From Pseudomonas fluorescens (GTDB lineage Bacteria; Pseudomonadota; Gammaproteobacteria; Pseudomonadales; Pseudomonadaceae), in contig NZ_CP015637.1 in the NCBI RefSeq assembly GCF_001708445.1, positions 6,387,001 to 6,451,000 of the forward strand: a stretch of 64,000 bases of DNA, read 5' to 3'. The notes beneath the pieces are model-generated. The model was not told the origin of the DNA. It made no database searches and was given only the letters and a program-made list of their open reading frames with translations. This document shows, one piece after another, positions 30,387 to 40,354 of the stretch. The position numbers and the translations under genes are program-made. How positions within the stretch are numbered: the stretch's first letter is position 1; the number at the start of each line of letters is the position of its first letter.

Positions 30387-31364
30387 ATGGCCAAAAGAAT
30401 CCAGTTCAGCGCCCACGGCGGCCCCGAAGTACTTGAGTATGTGGACTACACACCGGCCGAGCCAGGACCGCAGCAGGTTCGAGTGCTTAACAAAGCCATT
30501 GGCCTGAACTTCATCGACACTTACTACCGCAGCGGGTTGTATACGCCGCCGGCCCTGCCATCGGGACTGGGTGCGGAAGGCGCGGGTATCGTCGATGCGG
30601 TGGGCAGTGAGGTCACCCAATTCAAGGTCGGTGACCGCGTGGCCTACGGCAGTGGCCCACTCGGCGCCTACAGCGAATTGCACGTGCTGCCCGCCGCCAA
30701 CCTGGTGCACCTGCCGGACGACATCAGCTTCGAACAGGCCGCCGGCGCCATGCTCAAAGGCCTGACCGTGCAGTATCTGCTGCGCCAGACCTATGAGTTG
30801 AAGGGGGGCGAAACCATCCTTTTCCACGCCGCTGCCGGTGGCGTGGGTTCCCTGGCGTGCCAATGGGCCAAGGCCCTGGGTGTGAAGCTGATCGGTACCG
30901 TCAGCTCGCCGGAAAAAGCCGCACTGGCCAAATCCCTGGGCGCCTGGGAGACCATCGACTACAGCAAGGAAAACGTCGCACAACGCGTGCTGGAATTGAC
31001 CGACGGCAAAAAGGTGCCCGTGGTGTACGACGGCGTCGGCAAGGACACATGGCTGACCTCATTGGACAGCGTGGCGCCACGCGGCCTGGTGGTGAGCTTT
31101 GGCAATGCCTCGGGCGCGGTGGATGGGGTGAACCTGGGGATACTCGCAGCCAAAGGCTCGCTGTACGTGACGCGGCCAACCCTGGCGACCTACGCCAACA
31201 ATCCGGCGAACCTGCAGGTGATGGCGGATGATCTGTTTTCGATGATCAAGAGCGGCAAGGTGCGCATTGATATCAACCAGCGCTTCCCGCTGGCGGAGGC
31301 GGCGAAGGCCCAGACCGAGTTGTCGGGGCGGCGTACCACGGGGTCGACCATTCTGTTGCCTTGA
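30387..31364 (+). CDS. qor: NADPH:quinone oxidoreductase (zeta-crystallin type)
   Basis: The ATG at 30387, preceded by a CAGGAGAA ribosome site, gives 325 residues starting MAKRIQFSAHGGPEVLEY. It is a zinc-free medium-chain dehydrogenase with the NADPH loop AAAGGVGSLACQWAKALG (about 150-167) and the quinone oxidoreductase pattern around LKGLTVQYLL. It reduces quinones by one electron with NADPH. It is divergent from hemF, and its 3' side carries REP elements. Confidence 0.93.
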   Translation: MAKRIQFSAHGGPEVLEYVDYTPAEPGPQQVRVLNKAIGLNFIDTYYRSGLYTPPALPSGLGAEGAGIVDAVGSEVTQFKVGDRVAYGSGPLGAYSELHVLPAANLVHLPDDISFEQAAGAMLKGLTVQYLLRQTYELKGGETILFHAAAGGVGSLACQWAKALGVKLIGTVSSPEKAALAKSLGAWETIDYSKENVAQRVLELTDGKKVPVVYDGVGKDTWLTSLDSVAPRGLVVSFGNASGAVDGVNLGILAAKGSLYVTRPTLATYANNPANLQVMADDLFSMIKSGKVRIDINQRFPLAEAAKAQTELSGRRTTGSTILLP

Positions 31365-31372
31365 GGGCCTCT

Positions 31373-31455
31373 TCGAGGGCAAGCCCTCTCCCACATTTGA
31401 ACCCTGTCCGTCATGACAACACGGTCAAATGTGGGAGGGGGCTTGCTCCCGATGG
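31373..31455. repeat. Paired inverted REP elements (REPIN) after qor
   Basis: A left element (CGAGGGCAAGCCCTCTCCCACATTTGA) and a right one (TCAAATGTGGGAGGGGGCTTG) face each other around about 25 bases, forming an inverted pair between convergent qor and tsaC. Confidence 0.85.
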
Positions 31456-31468
31456 CCGCGACGAGGTC

Positions 31469-32026
31469 TCAAGAAGGCCGCACCACCTCACCGGTCGCCA
31501 AATCGCGAATCAAGCTGGGGTTCTTGCGCCCACCCAGGGCGCCCCCCAATACCAGGTCGACCTGGCCACGGAAATACTGCTCCACCCGGATCCGCGTACG
31601 CGCCGCCGGGCGCCCTTGGGGGTTGGCCGAGGTCGAGATCAGCGGGCCCACCAGCGCGCACAAATCCCGCACCAACGGATGATCGCTGACCCGCAATGCC
31701 ACGGTGTCATGCACACCCGTGACCCACTCCGGCAGCAAATCCTGGTGGGGTACCAGCCAGGTATTCGGCCCCGGCCAGGTGCTGGCCATGCGGTCGATCC
31801 ATTCCTGCGGGAAGTCTTCGAAGAGAAAATCGAACTGGCGGATAGTGTCCGCCACCAGGATCAGGCCCTTGTCCACCGAACGGTTCTTGATCGCCAGCAG
31901 TCGGTCCACTGCGTCTTCGTTCCACGGATCACAACCCAGGCCCCAGACCGCCTCGGTTGGATAGGCAATCACCGCGCCTGCGCGAATTTCTCGTGCGGCT
32001 TCCAGCACACGCCACCTGTTGACCAT
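31469..32026 (-). CDS. tsaC: Threonylcarbamoyl-AMP synthase
   Basis: TsaC makes threonylcarbamoyl-AMP for t6A37 modification of tRNAs. The 185-residue YrdC-domain protein carries [17 protein letters not shown] at the nucleotide site, [13 protein letters not shown] (the conserved KxR), and STSANPQG. It has no C-terminal Sua5 domain. It follows dprA on the same strand after 54 bases, the usual order. Confidence 0.94.
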   Translation of the reverse strand: MVNRWRVLEAAREIRAGAVIAYPTEAVWGLGCDPWNEDAVDRLLAIKNRSVDKGLILVADTIRQFDFLFEDFPQEWIDRMASTWPGPNTWLVPHQDLLPEWVTGVHDTVALRVSDHPLVRDLCALVGPLISTSANPQGRPAARTRIRVEQYFRGQVDLVLGGALGGRKNPSLIRDLATGEVVRPS

Positions 32027-32080
32027 TGCTCACTCTCCGGACTAAAGCTCTGCGCAGTTTACCGATCTTCGTTACAAAAC

Positions 32081-33175
32081 CTAGCAGCGCGCGAGCCAGC
32101 GCCCACTTTCACAGATCACCTGACCTTCCAGCTCCAGCTCGGTCAGGGTAGCCAGTAGCTCTGGCAAGGGGCGCCCGCTGGCAATCGCCAAGGCTTCGCT
32201 GGTGTGGGGCGCCGCATGCAGCAACGCCACCAGCGGATGAGTGACCGGCATCGGCGCGGGGCGCGACAACGCCTGCCAGCCGCGCAAACCTTCGAGGATG
32301 TGCTCGATGGTTTCCACCAGCACCGCGCCATCGCGGATCAACTGGTGACACCCCTTGGCCCCGGGATGGTGGATGGAGCCCGGGATCGCATACACCTCGC
32401 GCCCTTGTTCGGCCGCCAGCCGTGCAGTGATCAGCGAACCGCTGGCCATGCTGGCTTCCACCACCAGCACACCGAGGGACAGGCCGCTGATAATGCGGTT
32501 GCGCCGAGGGAAATTACCGGCCTGGGGCGCGGCATCGAGTGGAAACTCGGAAACCACGGCACTGCCCTGGGCAATCATCGCCGCCGCGAGCCGTCGGTGG
32601 CGCTGTGGATAAAAGTTTTCGAGCCCGGTGCCCAGCACGCCAATTGTCTGCCCACCAACATCCAATGCCGCTTGATGCGCCGCACCGTCAATGCCCAGGG
32701 CCAGGCCACTGGTGATGACAAAACCGGCGCTCGCCAAGCTGCGGGAAAAGGCGGCGGCAGTGTCCATTCCAGGGCGCGAAGCGCGGCGGCTGCCGACCAC
32801 GGCCAGCTGTGGTTTTTCCAGGATAAAAGGGTCGCCAGCAACGAATAACAGCGGCGGTGCATCGTCGATCTCGGCAAGCAGGGCGGGGTACTCAGGTTGG
32901 TCCCACATCAGCAAATGCTGGGCCGGGTGCCCCAGCCACGCCAATGCCGCACTGGCACCATCGCGGACTTCGTGGCTCCGCCGGGCATCGCCACTGATGG
33001 CCGGCAACCCCAGGGAACGCCAGGCACTGGCGGGCGCGCTGAGCGCCTTCGAGGCGCAGCCGAATGCCTCGATCAATAGGCGAAAACGCTTTGGACCCAG
33101 TTCCGGCAACCTGTGCAAGCGCAGTCGCGCTTCCAGTTCGGACGGGGAAATTTCACTGCGGTTTATCGGAAACAT
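32081..33175 (-). CDS. dprA: DNA processing protein DprA
   Basis: DprA loads RecA on incoming single-stranded DNA during transformation. The 364-residue protein has an N-terminal helical (SAM-like) region and a Rossmann-like core with VVGSRRASRPG and SGLALGIDGAAHQ. NRIISGLSLGVLVVEA and AIPGSIHHPGAKGCHQLI follow, and a C-terminal winged helix ends the protein. It is conserved downstream of the def-side gene. Presence alone does not show natural competence. Confidence 0.94.
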   Translation of the reverse strand: MFPINRSEISPSELEARLRLHRLPELGPKRFRLLIEAFGCASKALSAPASAWRSLGLPAISGDARRSHEVRDGASAALAWLGHPAQHLLMWDQPEYPALLAEIDDAPPLLFVAGDPFILEKPQLAVVGSRRASRPGMDTAAAFSRSLASAGFVITSGLALGIDGAAHQAALDVGGQTIGVLGTGLENFYPQRHRRLAAAMIAQGSAVVSEFPLDAAPQAGNFPRRNRIISGLSLGVLVVEASMASGSLITARLAAEQGREVYAIPGSIHHPGAKGCHQLIRDGAVLVETIEHILEGLRGWQALSRPAPMPVTHPLVALLHAAPHTSEALAIASGRPLPELLATLTELELEGQVICESGRWLARC

Positions 33176-33238
33176 CGGATCATCCTTGACCGGAACAAGC
33201 TGTGGATAACTCTGTTGGTAACTTATTTAGCAGGCTAT

Positions 33239-34015
33239 TTATTGCGTTTGACGGGCAGTCTCGAAACGGTCCATCACGGCCAATGAACGCGAAGCGCTGA
33301 GGACCAAGCCATAACTGAGCTTTTCATAGGTGCGAAACACCAGCAGGGTGCCGGCGCGCTCATCGGGAAGTGTCACGGATGCGCCCGTCAGGACGTCGCG
33401 TACGCTGGCACCGGCTTTGATCACCGTTAGCAGATGGCCTTCGACCAGACCATCGCGGCGGCCTCTGTTCAAGGTCACGGCGTCCAGCACGCCAATCTGG
33501 CTCACGCCCTTGGGAATATCGATGATTTGCCCCTGGATAAAGGGCGTCGCCGTTGGCGTCTCCAGGTTGGCCAGTTCAACGGGTGGCTGGTTGCGCAGCA
33601 GGCGGTCGCCGGGGCGCACTTCCTGGGTCACCCGTTGCACAGCCAGGGTGGTGAGGTCGCCGGCCATCATGAAGCGTGCGGTGCCGATATCGTCGGCATT
33701 GATACCCAGCCATTCCTGGGTTTGGGGGTCGGTGTAGACCTTGCCCCGGCGAAAGATCCCATAGCTGGGCTGGGTCGGATCCAGGTCGCCCCTGGCATGC
33801 ACGCGCTCGCCACTGGCGCCCAACACTCGCCCCGCGTCTGCCGCGACAATGTACGGCGCGTTGTCCAGGTCCTGGGGCGAATCGAGAATACGGTTATGTA
33901 ACAAAAAACGCTGGATGGCCTGTTGCGTGGCGGGGTCCAGGCGCTGGCCGGACGGTGGCAGCAAGGCCATTGCGAAGGGGGCCCACAGCAGTAAGACGAG
34001 CAGCGATTTCCTCAT
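33239..34015 (-). CDS. Secreted protein of the def-linked LysM family, lacking LysM
   Basis: This 258-residue protein has a signal peptide ([17 protein letters not shown]). It corresponds to the conserved gene next to def whose product, as I recall, is about 340 residues and carries a LysM domain right after the signal peptide. Here the signal peptide runs directly into [21 protein letters not shown], so the LysM segment is absent. The rest is preserved ([42 protein letters not shown]). It probably still folds in the periplasm, but cannot bind peptidoglycan through LysM. Function is unknown. Confidence 0.75.
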   Translation of the reverse strand: MRKSLLVLLLWAPFAMALLPPSGQRLDPATQQAIQRFLLHNRILDSPQDLDNAPYIVAADAGRVLGASGERVHARGDLDPTQPSYGIFRRGKVYTDPQTQEWLGINADDIGTARFMMAGDLTTLAVQRVTQEVRPGDRLLRNQPPVELANLETPTATPFIQGQIIDIPKGVSQIGVLDAVTLNRGRRDGLVEGHLLTVIKAGASVRDVLTGASVTLPDERAGTLLVFRTYEKLSYGLVLSASRSLAVMDRFETARQTQ

Positions 34016-34150
34016 GGGGTGAATCTCCTTTATTATGTGCGTTCGCGTGAAATGCCTTGGCCTTCGCGGCTTTCGAACGTTTCACACCGGCTGCCTGGGT
34101 CCGTCCCGACGCCGATTTGCCTCTACCTCACATGTGCAGCAATTACGCTT

Positions 34151-34657
34151 ATGGCTATTTTGAACATCCTCGAATTCCCCGACTCGCGCCTGCGCACGAT
34201 CGCCAAACCGGTGGCCGTAGTGGACGACAAGGTTCGTCAGTTGGTCGATGACATGTTTGAAACAATGTATGAAGCCCCGGGCATTGGCCTCGCCGCCACC
34301 CAGGTCAATGTGCATCAGCGTGTCGTGGTCATGGACCTGTCGGAAGATCGCAGCGAGCCACGGGTGTTCATCAACCCCGAATTCGAGCCGCTGACCGACG
34401 AGATGGGCGAATACCAGGAAGGCTGCCTGTCGGTGCCGGAGTTCTATGAGAACGTCGAGCGCCCGCTGCGCGTGAAGATCAAGGCCCTGGACCGCGACGG
34501 CAACCCCTACGAGCTGGTCGCCGAAGGCCTCCTCGCGGTGTGCATCCAGCACGAATGCGACCACCTCAACGGCAAGCTGTTTGTCGATTACCTGTCCACG
34601 CTCAAACGTGACCGGATCAAGAAAAAGCTGGAAAAAAAGCATCGCCAGCAAGCTTGA
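34151..34657 (+). CDS. def: Peptide deformylase
   Basis: Def removes the formyl group from nascent proteins. The ATG at 34151 gives 168 residues starting [11 protein letters not shown]. The three metal-site motifs are GIGLAATQ (44-51), EGCLSVP with Cys92, and HECDH with His134, Glu135 and His138. It begins the def-fmt-rsmB-trkA run and is followed by a hairpin that may lower read-through into fmt. Confidence 0.97.
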   Translation: MAILNILEFPDSRLRTIAKPVAVVDDKVRQLVDDMFETMYEAPGIGLAATQVNVHQRVVVMDLSEDRSEPRVFINPEFEPLTDEMGEYQEGCLSVPEFYENVERPLRVKIKALDRDGNPYELVAEGLLAVCIQHECDHLNGKLFVDYLSTLKRDRIKKKLEKKHRQQA

Positions 34658-34670
34658 TGCCCTTCTTCCA

Positions 34671-34697
34671 AAGGCTTGCTGCGGCAAGCCTTTTTCT
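34671..34697 (+). terminator. Terminator-like hairpin after def
   Basis: AAGGCTTGC and GCAAGCCTT arms with a 4-base loop are followed by TTTTTCTTTT, 14 bases after the def stop. fmt starts 30 bases later, so this would give partial termination or the downstream genes have their own promoter. Confidence 0.8.
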
Positions 34698-34726
34698 TTT
34701 GTGACTGCTTTTAACCGAGAACGCCC

Positions 34727-35680
34727 ATGACCGAGCCACTGCGCATTGTTTTTGCCGGTACCCCTGAATTCGCCGCCGAACACCTCAAGGCGCTGCTCGC
34801 CAGCCCTTATGACATCGTTGCGGTGTACACCCAGCCGGATCGCCCGGCCGGGCGCGGGCAAAAACTGATGCCGAGCCCGGTCAAGCAATTGGCGCTCGAG
34901 CACAACATCCCCGTGCTGCAACCGCCAACCCTGCGTAACGCCGATGCCCAGGCCGAACTGGCCGCGCTGAAACCGGACCTGCTGGTGGTGGTGGCCTATG
35001 GCTTGATCTTGCCGCAGGTGGTGCTGGATATCCCGCGCCTCGGTTGCATCAATAGCCATGCCTCGCTGCTGCCACGCTGGCGCGGCGCCGCGCCGATCCA
35101 GCGCGCCGTGGAAGCGGGCGACAGCGAGAGCGGCGTGACCGTGATGCGCATGGAGGCGGGTTTGGACACCGGCCCGATGCTGCTCAAAGTCACCACCCCG
35201 ATCACGGCCGCAGACACGGGTGGCAGCCTGCACGACCGCCTCGCCGAGATGGGCCCGCCCGCCGTGATCCAGGCCATTGCCGGTCTCGCTGCCGGAACCC
35301 TGCAGGGTGAGGTGCAGGACGACAGCCTGGCCACCTACGCCCACAAGCTGAACAAGGACGAAGCCCGCATCGACTGGAACCGCCCGGCTGTAGAGCTGGA
35401 GCGCCTGGTGCGTGCGTTCAATCCGTGGCCGATCTGCCACAGCACACTCAGTGGCGAAGCCTTGAAAGTCCTGGCCGCCACCCTGGCCAACGGCAAAGGC
35501 GCCCCCGGTGAAATCATCGGCGCCAGCAAAGAGGGCTTGTTGGTCGCCTGCGGTGAGCAGGCACTGTGCCTGACCCGCCTGCAATTGCCAGGTGGCAAGG
35601 CGCTGAATTTCAGCGATTTGTACAACAGTCGCCGTGAGAAATTTTCCCTGGGCACGATCCTCGGGGCGGTAGCCCAATGA
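34727..35680 (+). CDS. fmt: Methionyl-tRNA formyltransferase
   Basis: Fmt formylates initiator Met-tRNA. The 317-residue protein has the N-terminal formyltransferase domain with [12 protein letters not shown], the [15 protein letters not shown] motif and the catalytic Asn/His/Asp set. A C-terminal OB-like domain recognises the tRNA. The stop overlaps the rsmB start (ATGA). Confidence 0.97.
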   Translation: MTEPLRIVFAGTPEFAAEHLKALLASPYDIVAVYTQPDRPAGRGQKLMPSPVKQLALEHNIPVLQPPTLRNADAQAELAALKPDLLVVVAYGLILPQVVLDIPRLGCINSHASLLPRWRGAAPIQRAVEAGDSESGVTVMRMEAGLDTGPMLLKVTTPITAADTGGSLHDRLAEMGPPAVIQAIAGLAAGTLQGEVQDDSLATYAHKLNKDEARIDWNRPAVELERLVRAFNPWPICHSTLSGEALKVLAATLANGKGAPGEIIGASKEGLLVACGEQALCLTRLQLPGGKALNFSDLYNSRREKFSLGTILGAVAQ

Positions 35681-36987
35681 ACCCGCGTCTGGCCGCCGCC
35701 AAGGCCCTGGCCGCCGTGCTCAACGGCAAGGCTTCGCTGAACAGTTCGCTGCCCACCCAGCTGGATAAGGTCGAAGACCGTGATCGCGGTTTCACCCAGG
35801 ACCTGGCCTTTGGCACCGCGCGCTGGCAGCCACGCTTGTCGGCGCTGGCGGCCAAGCTGCTGCAAAAGCCCTTCAAGGCGGCCGATGCCGATGTGGAGGC
35901 GCTGCTGTTGGTGGGCCTCTATCAGTTGCTCTATACCCGCGTGCCGGCCCACGCAGCCATCGGTGAAACCGTTGGTTGCGCCGACAAACTGAAAAAACCC
36001 TGGGCCAAGGCCCTGCTCAACGCCGTACTGCGCCGCGCCCAACGCGAAAGCGAAGCGCTGCTGGCCGAGCTGGAGCATGACCCGGTGGTGCGCACCGCAC
36101 ACCCGCGCTGGCTACAGAAATCCCTGAAAGCCTTCTGGCCTGAGCAATGGGAAGCCATCTGCGCGGCCAACAATGCGCACCCGCCGATGATCCTGCGGGT
36201 CAACCGTCGCCATCACAGCCGTGATGCGTATCTGCAATTGCTGACGAACGCAGGCATCAACGCCACGCCATGCGTGTACAGCACCGACGGCATTGTGCTG
36301 GAAGCGGCCACCGACGTGCGCAGCCTGCCGGGTTTCGCCGAAGGCTGGATCAGCGTCCAGGACGAAGCCGCGCAACTGGCCGCCGACCTGCTCGACCTGG
36401 CTCCCGGCCAACGCGTGCTGGACGCCTGCTGTGCTCCAGGCGGTAAGACATGTCACATCCTCGAAGTTGAAAAGGACCTGGCCGGTGTAGTAGCTGTCGA
36501 TCTTGAAGCCAAGCGCCTGGTGCGCGTACGCGAAAACCTCGCACGCCTTGGGCTCAGCGCCGAACTGATCGCCGCCGACGGCCGCGACACCGCCACCTGG
36601 TGGGACGGCAAACCGTTCCAGCGCATCCTGCTCGACGCGCCGTGTTCCGCCACCGGTGTGATCCGCCGCCATCCGGACATCAAGCTCACCCGTCAACCCG
36701 ACGACATCGCCGCCCTGGCCGTGCTGCAAGGCGAACTGCTCGACGCCCTGTGGCCGACCCTGGAGGTCGGCGGCATCCTGCTCTACGCCACCTGCTCTAC
36801 GTTGCCCACCGAAAACACCGAGGTCATCGAGGCCTTCCTTGCGCGCACCAGCGGTGCGCGCGAACTGGACCTCGCCACGAGCGCCGGCATCAAGCAGCCC
36901 CATGGCCGCCAACTGCTTGCACAGCAAGGCGGACACGATGGCTTCTACTACGCCAAACTGATCAAGATTGCCGCCGCACGCGGCTGA
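35677..36987 (+). CDS. rsmB: 16S rRNA (cytosine-967-C5)-methyltransferase
   Basis: RsmB methylates C967 of 16S rRNA using SAM. The 436-residue protein has an N-terminal NusB-like domain (1-140) and a Rossmann methyltransferase domain with [17 protein letters not shown], the catalytic cysteine in [16 protein letters not shown] and the second in [14 protein letters not shown]. It starts inside the fmt stop and precedes trkA. Confidence 0.97.
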   Translation: MNPRLAAAKALAAVLNGKASLNSSLPTQLDKVEDRDRGFTQDLAFGTARWQPRLSALAAKLLQKPFKAADADVEALLLVGLYQLLYTRVPAHAAIGETVGCADKLKKPWAKALLNAVLRRAQRESEALLAELEHDPVVRTAHPRWLQKSLKAFWPEQWEAICAANNAHPPMILRVNRRHHSRDAYLQLLTNAGINATPCVYSTDGIVLEAATDVRSLPGFAEGWISVQDEAAQLAADLLDLAPGQRVLDACCAPGGKTCHILEVEKDLAGVVAVDLEAKRLVRVRENLARLGLSAELIAADGRDTATWWDGKPFQRILLDAPCSATGVIRRHPDIKLTRQPDDIAALAVLQGELLDALWPTLEVGGILLYATCSTLPTENTEVIEAFLARTSGARELDLATSAGIKQPHGRQLLAQQGGHDGFYYAKLIKIAAARG

Positions 36988-37009
36988 ATGGGTTTAAGGG
37001 AGTGACCGG

Positions 37010-38383
37010 ATGAAAATCATCATCCTCGGGGCAGGGCAGGTCGGTGGCACGTTGGCCGAACACTTGGCCAGCGAAGCCAACGACATCACCGTGGTCGACA
37101 CCGATGCCGAGCGCCTGCGTAACCTGGGCGACCGCCTGGATATTCGTACTGTGCAGGGCCGTGCATCGTTTCCTACGGTGCTGCGTCAGGCGGGTGCCGA
37201 CGATGCCGACATGCTGGTCGCCGTCACCAACAGCGACGAGACCAATATGGTCGCCTGCCAGGTCGCCCACACCCTGTTCCATACCCCGACCAAGATCGCC
37301 CGTGTTCGCGAAGCTGCGTACCTGACCCGCGCCGGCCTGTTCGACAATGATGCGATCCCGGTGGACGTGTTGATCAGCCCCGAACAAGTGGTGACTCACT
37401 ACATCAAGCGCCTGATCGAAATTCCTGGCGCCTTGCAGGTGATCGACTTCGCCGACGGCAAGGCGCAACTGGTCGCGGTGAAGGCTTACTACGGTGGCCC
37501 GCTGGTGGGCCAGCAACTGCGCCAGCTGCGCGAACACATGCCGAATGTGGAAACCCGCGTGGCGGCGATTTTCCGCCGTGACCGGCCGATCCTGCCCCAA
37601 GGCGATACGGTGATCGAAGCCGATGACGAAGTTTTCTTCATCGCCGCCAAAGCCAATATTCGTGCGGTGATGAGCGAAATGCGTCGGCTCGACGAGACGT
37701 ATAAACGCATCGTCATCGCCGGTGGCGGGCAGATCGGCGAGCGCTTGGCCGAGGCGATCGAGAGCCGCTACCAGGTAAAAATCATCGAGATGAGCCCGGC
37801 ACGCTGCCGGCATTTGTCCGACACCCTCGACAGCACCGTGGTCCTGCAAGGCAGCGCCTCGGACCGCGACCTGTTGATGGAAGAAAACATTGCCGACGCC
37901 GATATCTTCCTGGCCCTGACCAACGATGATGAAGCCAACATCATGTCTTCACTGCTGGCCAAAAGGCTGGGGGCCAAGAAGGTGATGACCATCATCAACA
38001 ACCCGGCCTACGTCGACCTGATCCAGGGCGGCGATATCGACATCGCTATCAGCCCGCAGCTGGCCACTATCGGCACCTTGCTTGCCCATGTGCGCCGTGG
38101 CGATATCGTCAGCGTGCACTCCCTGCGCCGAGGCGCCGCGGAAGCCATCGAGGCGATTGCCCACGGTGATTCGAAGTCGAGCAAAGTGATTGGCAAAGCC
38201 ATTCGGGATATCGGCCTGCCACCGGGCACGACCATTGGCGCGATCATTCGGGATGAAGAAGTGATCATCGCCCACGACGACACGATGATCGCCACCGGGG
38301 ACCATGTGATCCTGTTCCTGGTGGATAAGAAACATATCCGCGATGTGGAGAAGCTGTTCCACGTGGGGTTGAGCTTTTTCTGA
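37010..38383 (+). CDS. trkA: Trk potassium uptake regulatory protein TrkA
   Basis: TrkA is the cytoplasmic NAD(H)-binding gate regulator of the TrkH/TrkG K+ channel. The 457-residue protein is a tandem of two RCK units, with Rossmann loops [13 protein letters not shown] (near 5) and [13 protein letters not shown] (near 233), each followed by a TrkA_C domain. No trkH lies beside it. It follows rsmB after 22 bases. Confidence 0.96.
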   Translation: MKIIILGAGQVGGTLAEHLASEANDITVVDTDAERLRNLGDRLDIRTVQGRASFPTVLRQAGADDADMLVAVTNSDETNMVACQVAHTLFHTPTKIARVREAAYLTRAGLFDNDAIPVDVLISPEQVVTHYIKRLIEIPGALQVIDFADGKAQLVAVKAYYGGPLVGQQLRQLREHMPNVETRVAAIFRRDRPILPQGDTVIEADDEVFFIAAKANIRAVMSEMRRLDETYKRIVIAGGGQIGERLAEAIESRYQVKIIEMSPARCRHLSDTLDSTVVLQGSASDRDLLMEENIADADIFLALTNDDEANIMSSLLAKRLGAKKVMTIINNPAYVDLIQGGDIDIAISPQLATIGTLLAHVRRGDIVSVHSLRRGAAEAIEAIAHGDSKSSKVIGKAIRDIGLPPGTTIGAIIRDEEVIIAHDDTMIATGDHVILFLVDKKHIRDVEKLFHVGLSFF

Positions 38384-38401
38384 TTAACCGGAGTGACCGA
38401 C

Positions 38402-38713
38402 ATGCTCGAATCCCTGGAAAAAATGCTCGCCAAGGGTGTGGATAACGCGCTGCTGCGCTTTGGGCTGGGCAAGGGCTATCTGGACTTGAAGGACAACGCC
38501 AAGGCGGCGGAGCATTTGCACAAGTGTGTCGAGTTCGATCCGAAGTATTCAGCTGCGTGGAAGCTGCTGGGCAAGTCTTACGCCGGATTGGGCAATCATC
38601 CGGCTGCACGACAGGCCTGGGAGAAGGGCATTGAAGCGGCACAGGCCCATGGCGACAAACAGGCCGAAAAAGAGATGGCGGTATTCCTGAAAAAACTCGA
38701 CCGCCAGGCTTGA
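38402..38713 (+). CDS. TPR-repeat protein
   Basis: The ATG at 38402 gives 103 residues; a GTG nine bases earlier is possible. It consists of about two and a half TPR helices (NALLRFGLGKGYLDLKDNAKAAEHL, split across two helices; AWKLLGKSYAGLG) and a charged end (KEMAVFLKKLDRQA). It has no signal peptide, so it is cytoplasmic and likely mediates protein contacts. The partner is unknown. It is conserved downstream of trkA. Confidence 0.85.
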   Translation: MLESLEKMLAKGVDNALLRFGLGKGYLDLKDNAKAAEHLHKCVEFDPKYSAAWKLLGKSYAGLGNHPAARQAWEKGIEAAQAHGDKQAEKEMAVFLKKLDRQA

Positions 38714-38722
38714 GCGGAACTC

Positions 38723-38756
38723 AAATGTGGGAGGGGGCTTACCCCCTCCCACATTT
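38723..38756. repeat. REP palindrome after the TPR gene
   Basis: Arms AAATGTGGGAGGGGG and CCCCCTCCCACATTT flank CTTA, a long near-perfect palindrome between the TPR gene and the convergent acyltransferase gene. Confidence 0.9.
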
Positions 38757-38787
38757 GGTTTTGTATTGGCCTTGGGTCAGCGCTGGG

Positions 38788-39675
38788 TCAGTACCACCGC
38801 GCCTCACCCGGCGGGCGTTTCTTGAAGCGTTTCATGCTCCACATGTACTGGCTTGGGTAGGCGCCGACGTAACGCTCCACCACCTTGCTCATCGCCGCGC
38901 AGGACGTAGCAGTGTCGGTGCTGTACATGTCTTCCGGCGCCGCTTCCAGAATCACTTTGTAGCCCGAGCCATCCGGCAGGCGCAGCGCATGCAGGAACAC
39001 ACCGACGGCCTTATGGCCGGCGAGCATGTTCGGCACGAACTTGCTGGTCAGCGCCTGCGTAGCGAAGAACGGCACGAAGATCCCGGCGGATTCCGCCGGT
39101 TCAGGGTCGGCGGGGATGCCCACCTGGCCACCTTTGCGCACTTCCTTGATCACACTGAGGATACCTTCCTTGGTGGAGGCGGCCACGCGGTTACCCAGTT
39201 GCACGCGCTGCTTGCGTAATAAGTCGTCCACGGCCTTGAGCTTGGGCGGGCGGTAGAAAATGATCGGTTTGCACTGGCTGCAATAGAAATGGTTCAACAC
39301 TTCCCAATTGCCCAGGTGGCTGGTGATACCGACCACGCCTTTGCCTGAGGCCAGGGCTTCATGCAGCACTTCCAGGCCCTCGACCTCGCGCACCAGGTCG
39401 ATGGAACGCTGCGCCGGCCAGATCCAGGCGCAGGCGCTTTCGGTCAAGGACTTGCCGATGTCCATCAGGCTGCGGCCCACCAGGCGCTCGCGTTCGGCCG
39501 GGTCCATGTCCGGGAAGCACTTGGAGAGGTTGATCCGCACCGTGTCGCGGGAGCGGTTGGGGGTTTTCCACATGATCCAGCCAATGGCCGAACCCACGGC
39601 TTGCACCGCGCGCCAAGGCAGCAGGGCAAACAACCGAAGAGCGCCTACCAGCAAGGCGCCTTTAAACTTTTCCAC
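38788..39675 (-). CDS. Lipid A lauroyl-type acyltransferase (LpxL/HtrB family)
   Basis: This 295-residue inner membrane acyltransferase adds a secondary acyl chain to lipid A from acyl-ACP. The N-terminal hydrophobic segment (about 6-35) anchors it. The catalytic HX4E motif is SHLGNWE (about 118-124), and FYRPPKLKAVDDLLRKQR and the DPEPAESAGIFVPFF segment follow. Pseudomonads carry two or three paralogues with different chain choices, so I do not assign which one this is. Confidence 0.9.
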   Translation of the reverse strand: MEKFKGALLVGALRLFALLPWRAVQAVGSAIGWIMWKTPNRSRDTVRINLSKCFPDMDPAERERLVGRSLMDIGKSLTESACAWIWPAQRSIDLVREVEGLEVLHEALASGKGVVGITSHLGNWEVLNHFYCSQCKPIIFYRPPKLKAVDDLLRKQRVQLGNRVAASTKEGILSVIKEVRKGGQVGIPADPEPAESAGIFVPFFATQALTSKFVPNMLAGHKAVGVFLHALRLPDGSGYKVILEAAPEDMYSTDTATSCAAMSKVVERYVGAYPSQYMWSMKRFKKRPPGEARWY

Positions 39676-39715
39676 AGGTCACTCCTGATCGTGTGTAGTG
39701 CGCAAAGCGCGCATT

Positions 39716-40273
39716 CTAACCGGCGTTGGCCAGGTCCGCGTAACGGTCACAGTCCTGGGTGTGGTCCATGACCATGCCTGAAGCCTGCATGAACGCGTAG
39801 CAAATGGTCGGGCCGACAAAGGTGAAACCGGCTTTTTTCAGGGCACGGCTCATGGCCTCAGCCTCCGGCGTAATCGCCGGGACTTCGCTGCGGTCCTTGA
39901 AATGATTGATCTTGGGCACGCCGCCGACAAACGACCAGAGCAATCCCACGGGGTCCTCCAGCGCCAGCCAGGCCGCGGCATTTCGGCGGGTCGCGTTGAG
40001 CTTCAAGCGATTGCGCACAATGCCTGGGTCGAGCATCAACGCTTCGATCTCAGCGTCGGTCAGGCGCGCCAACCGCTGCGCATCAAAACCGAACAAGACC
40101 TTTCGATAATGCTCGCGTTTGCGTAAAACGGTGATCCAGGAAAGGCCCGCCTGGAACCCTTCGAGCAAAAGCAACTCGAACAAACCCTGCGCGTCGCGCA
40201 GCGGCGTTCCCCACTCCTGATCGTGATAAGCCATGTACAGCGGATCTTCAGAACACCAAAAGCAGCGTGGCAT
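39716..40273 (-). CDS. tag: DNA-3-methyladenine glycosylase I
   Basis: Tag removes 3-methyladenine from alkylated DNA. The ATG at 40273 (MPRCFWC) gives 185 residues; the frame stays open further upstream only as a shadow over glyQ. Zinc ligands Cys4 and His17 are at the N-terminus and His/Cys in MDHTQDCDRY at the C-terminus. The LLLEGFQAGLSW loop with the key glutamate is present. It is divergent from glyQ across about 80 bases. Confidence 0.94.
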   Translation of the reverse strand: MPRCFWCSEDPLYMAYHDQEWGTPLRDAQGLFELLLLEGFQAGLSWITVLRKREHYRKVLFGFDAQRLARLTDAEIEALMLDPGIVRNRLKLNATRRNAAAWLALEDPVGLLWSFVGGVPKINHFKDRSEVPAITPEAEAMSRALKKAGFTFVGPTICYAFMQASGMVMDHTQDCDRYADLANAG

Positions 40274-40354
40274 AAGGCTCCAGGGGATGGTGGCGCGGCC
40301 GAATCGGGTATACTCCCGCTCTTTAAATCGCAGCCCAAGTAACAGGTGAATTTC

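Noticed and set aside
34082..35677. 531-codon open frame opposite def and fmt
   Set aside because: Antisense shadow of two certain genes, with no domain or ribosome site of its own.
38355..38370. TGTTCCACGTGGGGTT near the trkA end as a parS site
   Set aside because: Only the left half fits; 12 of 16 positions, explained by trkA coding sequence.
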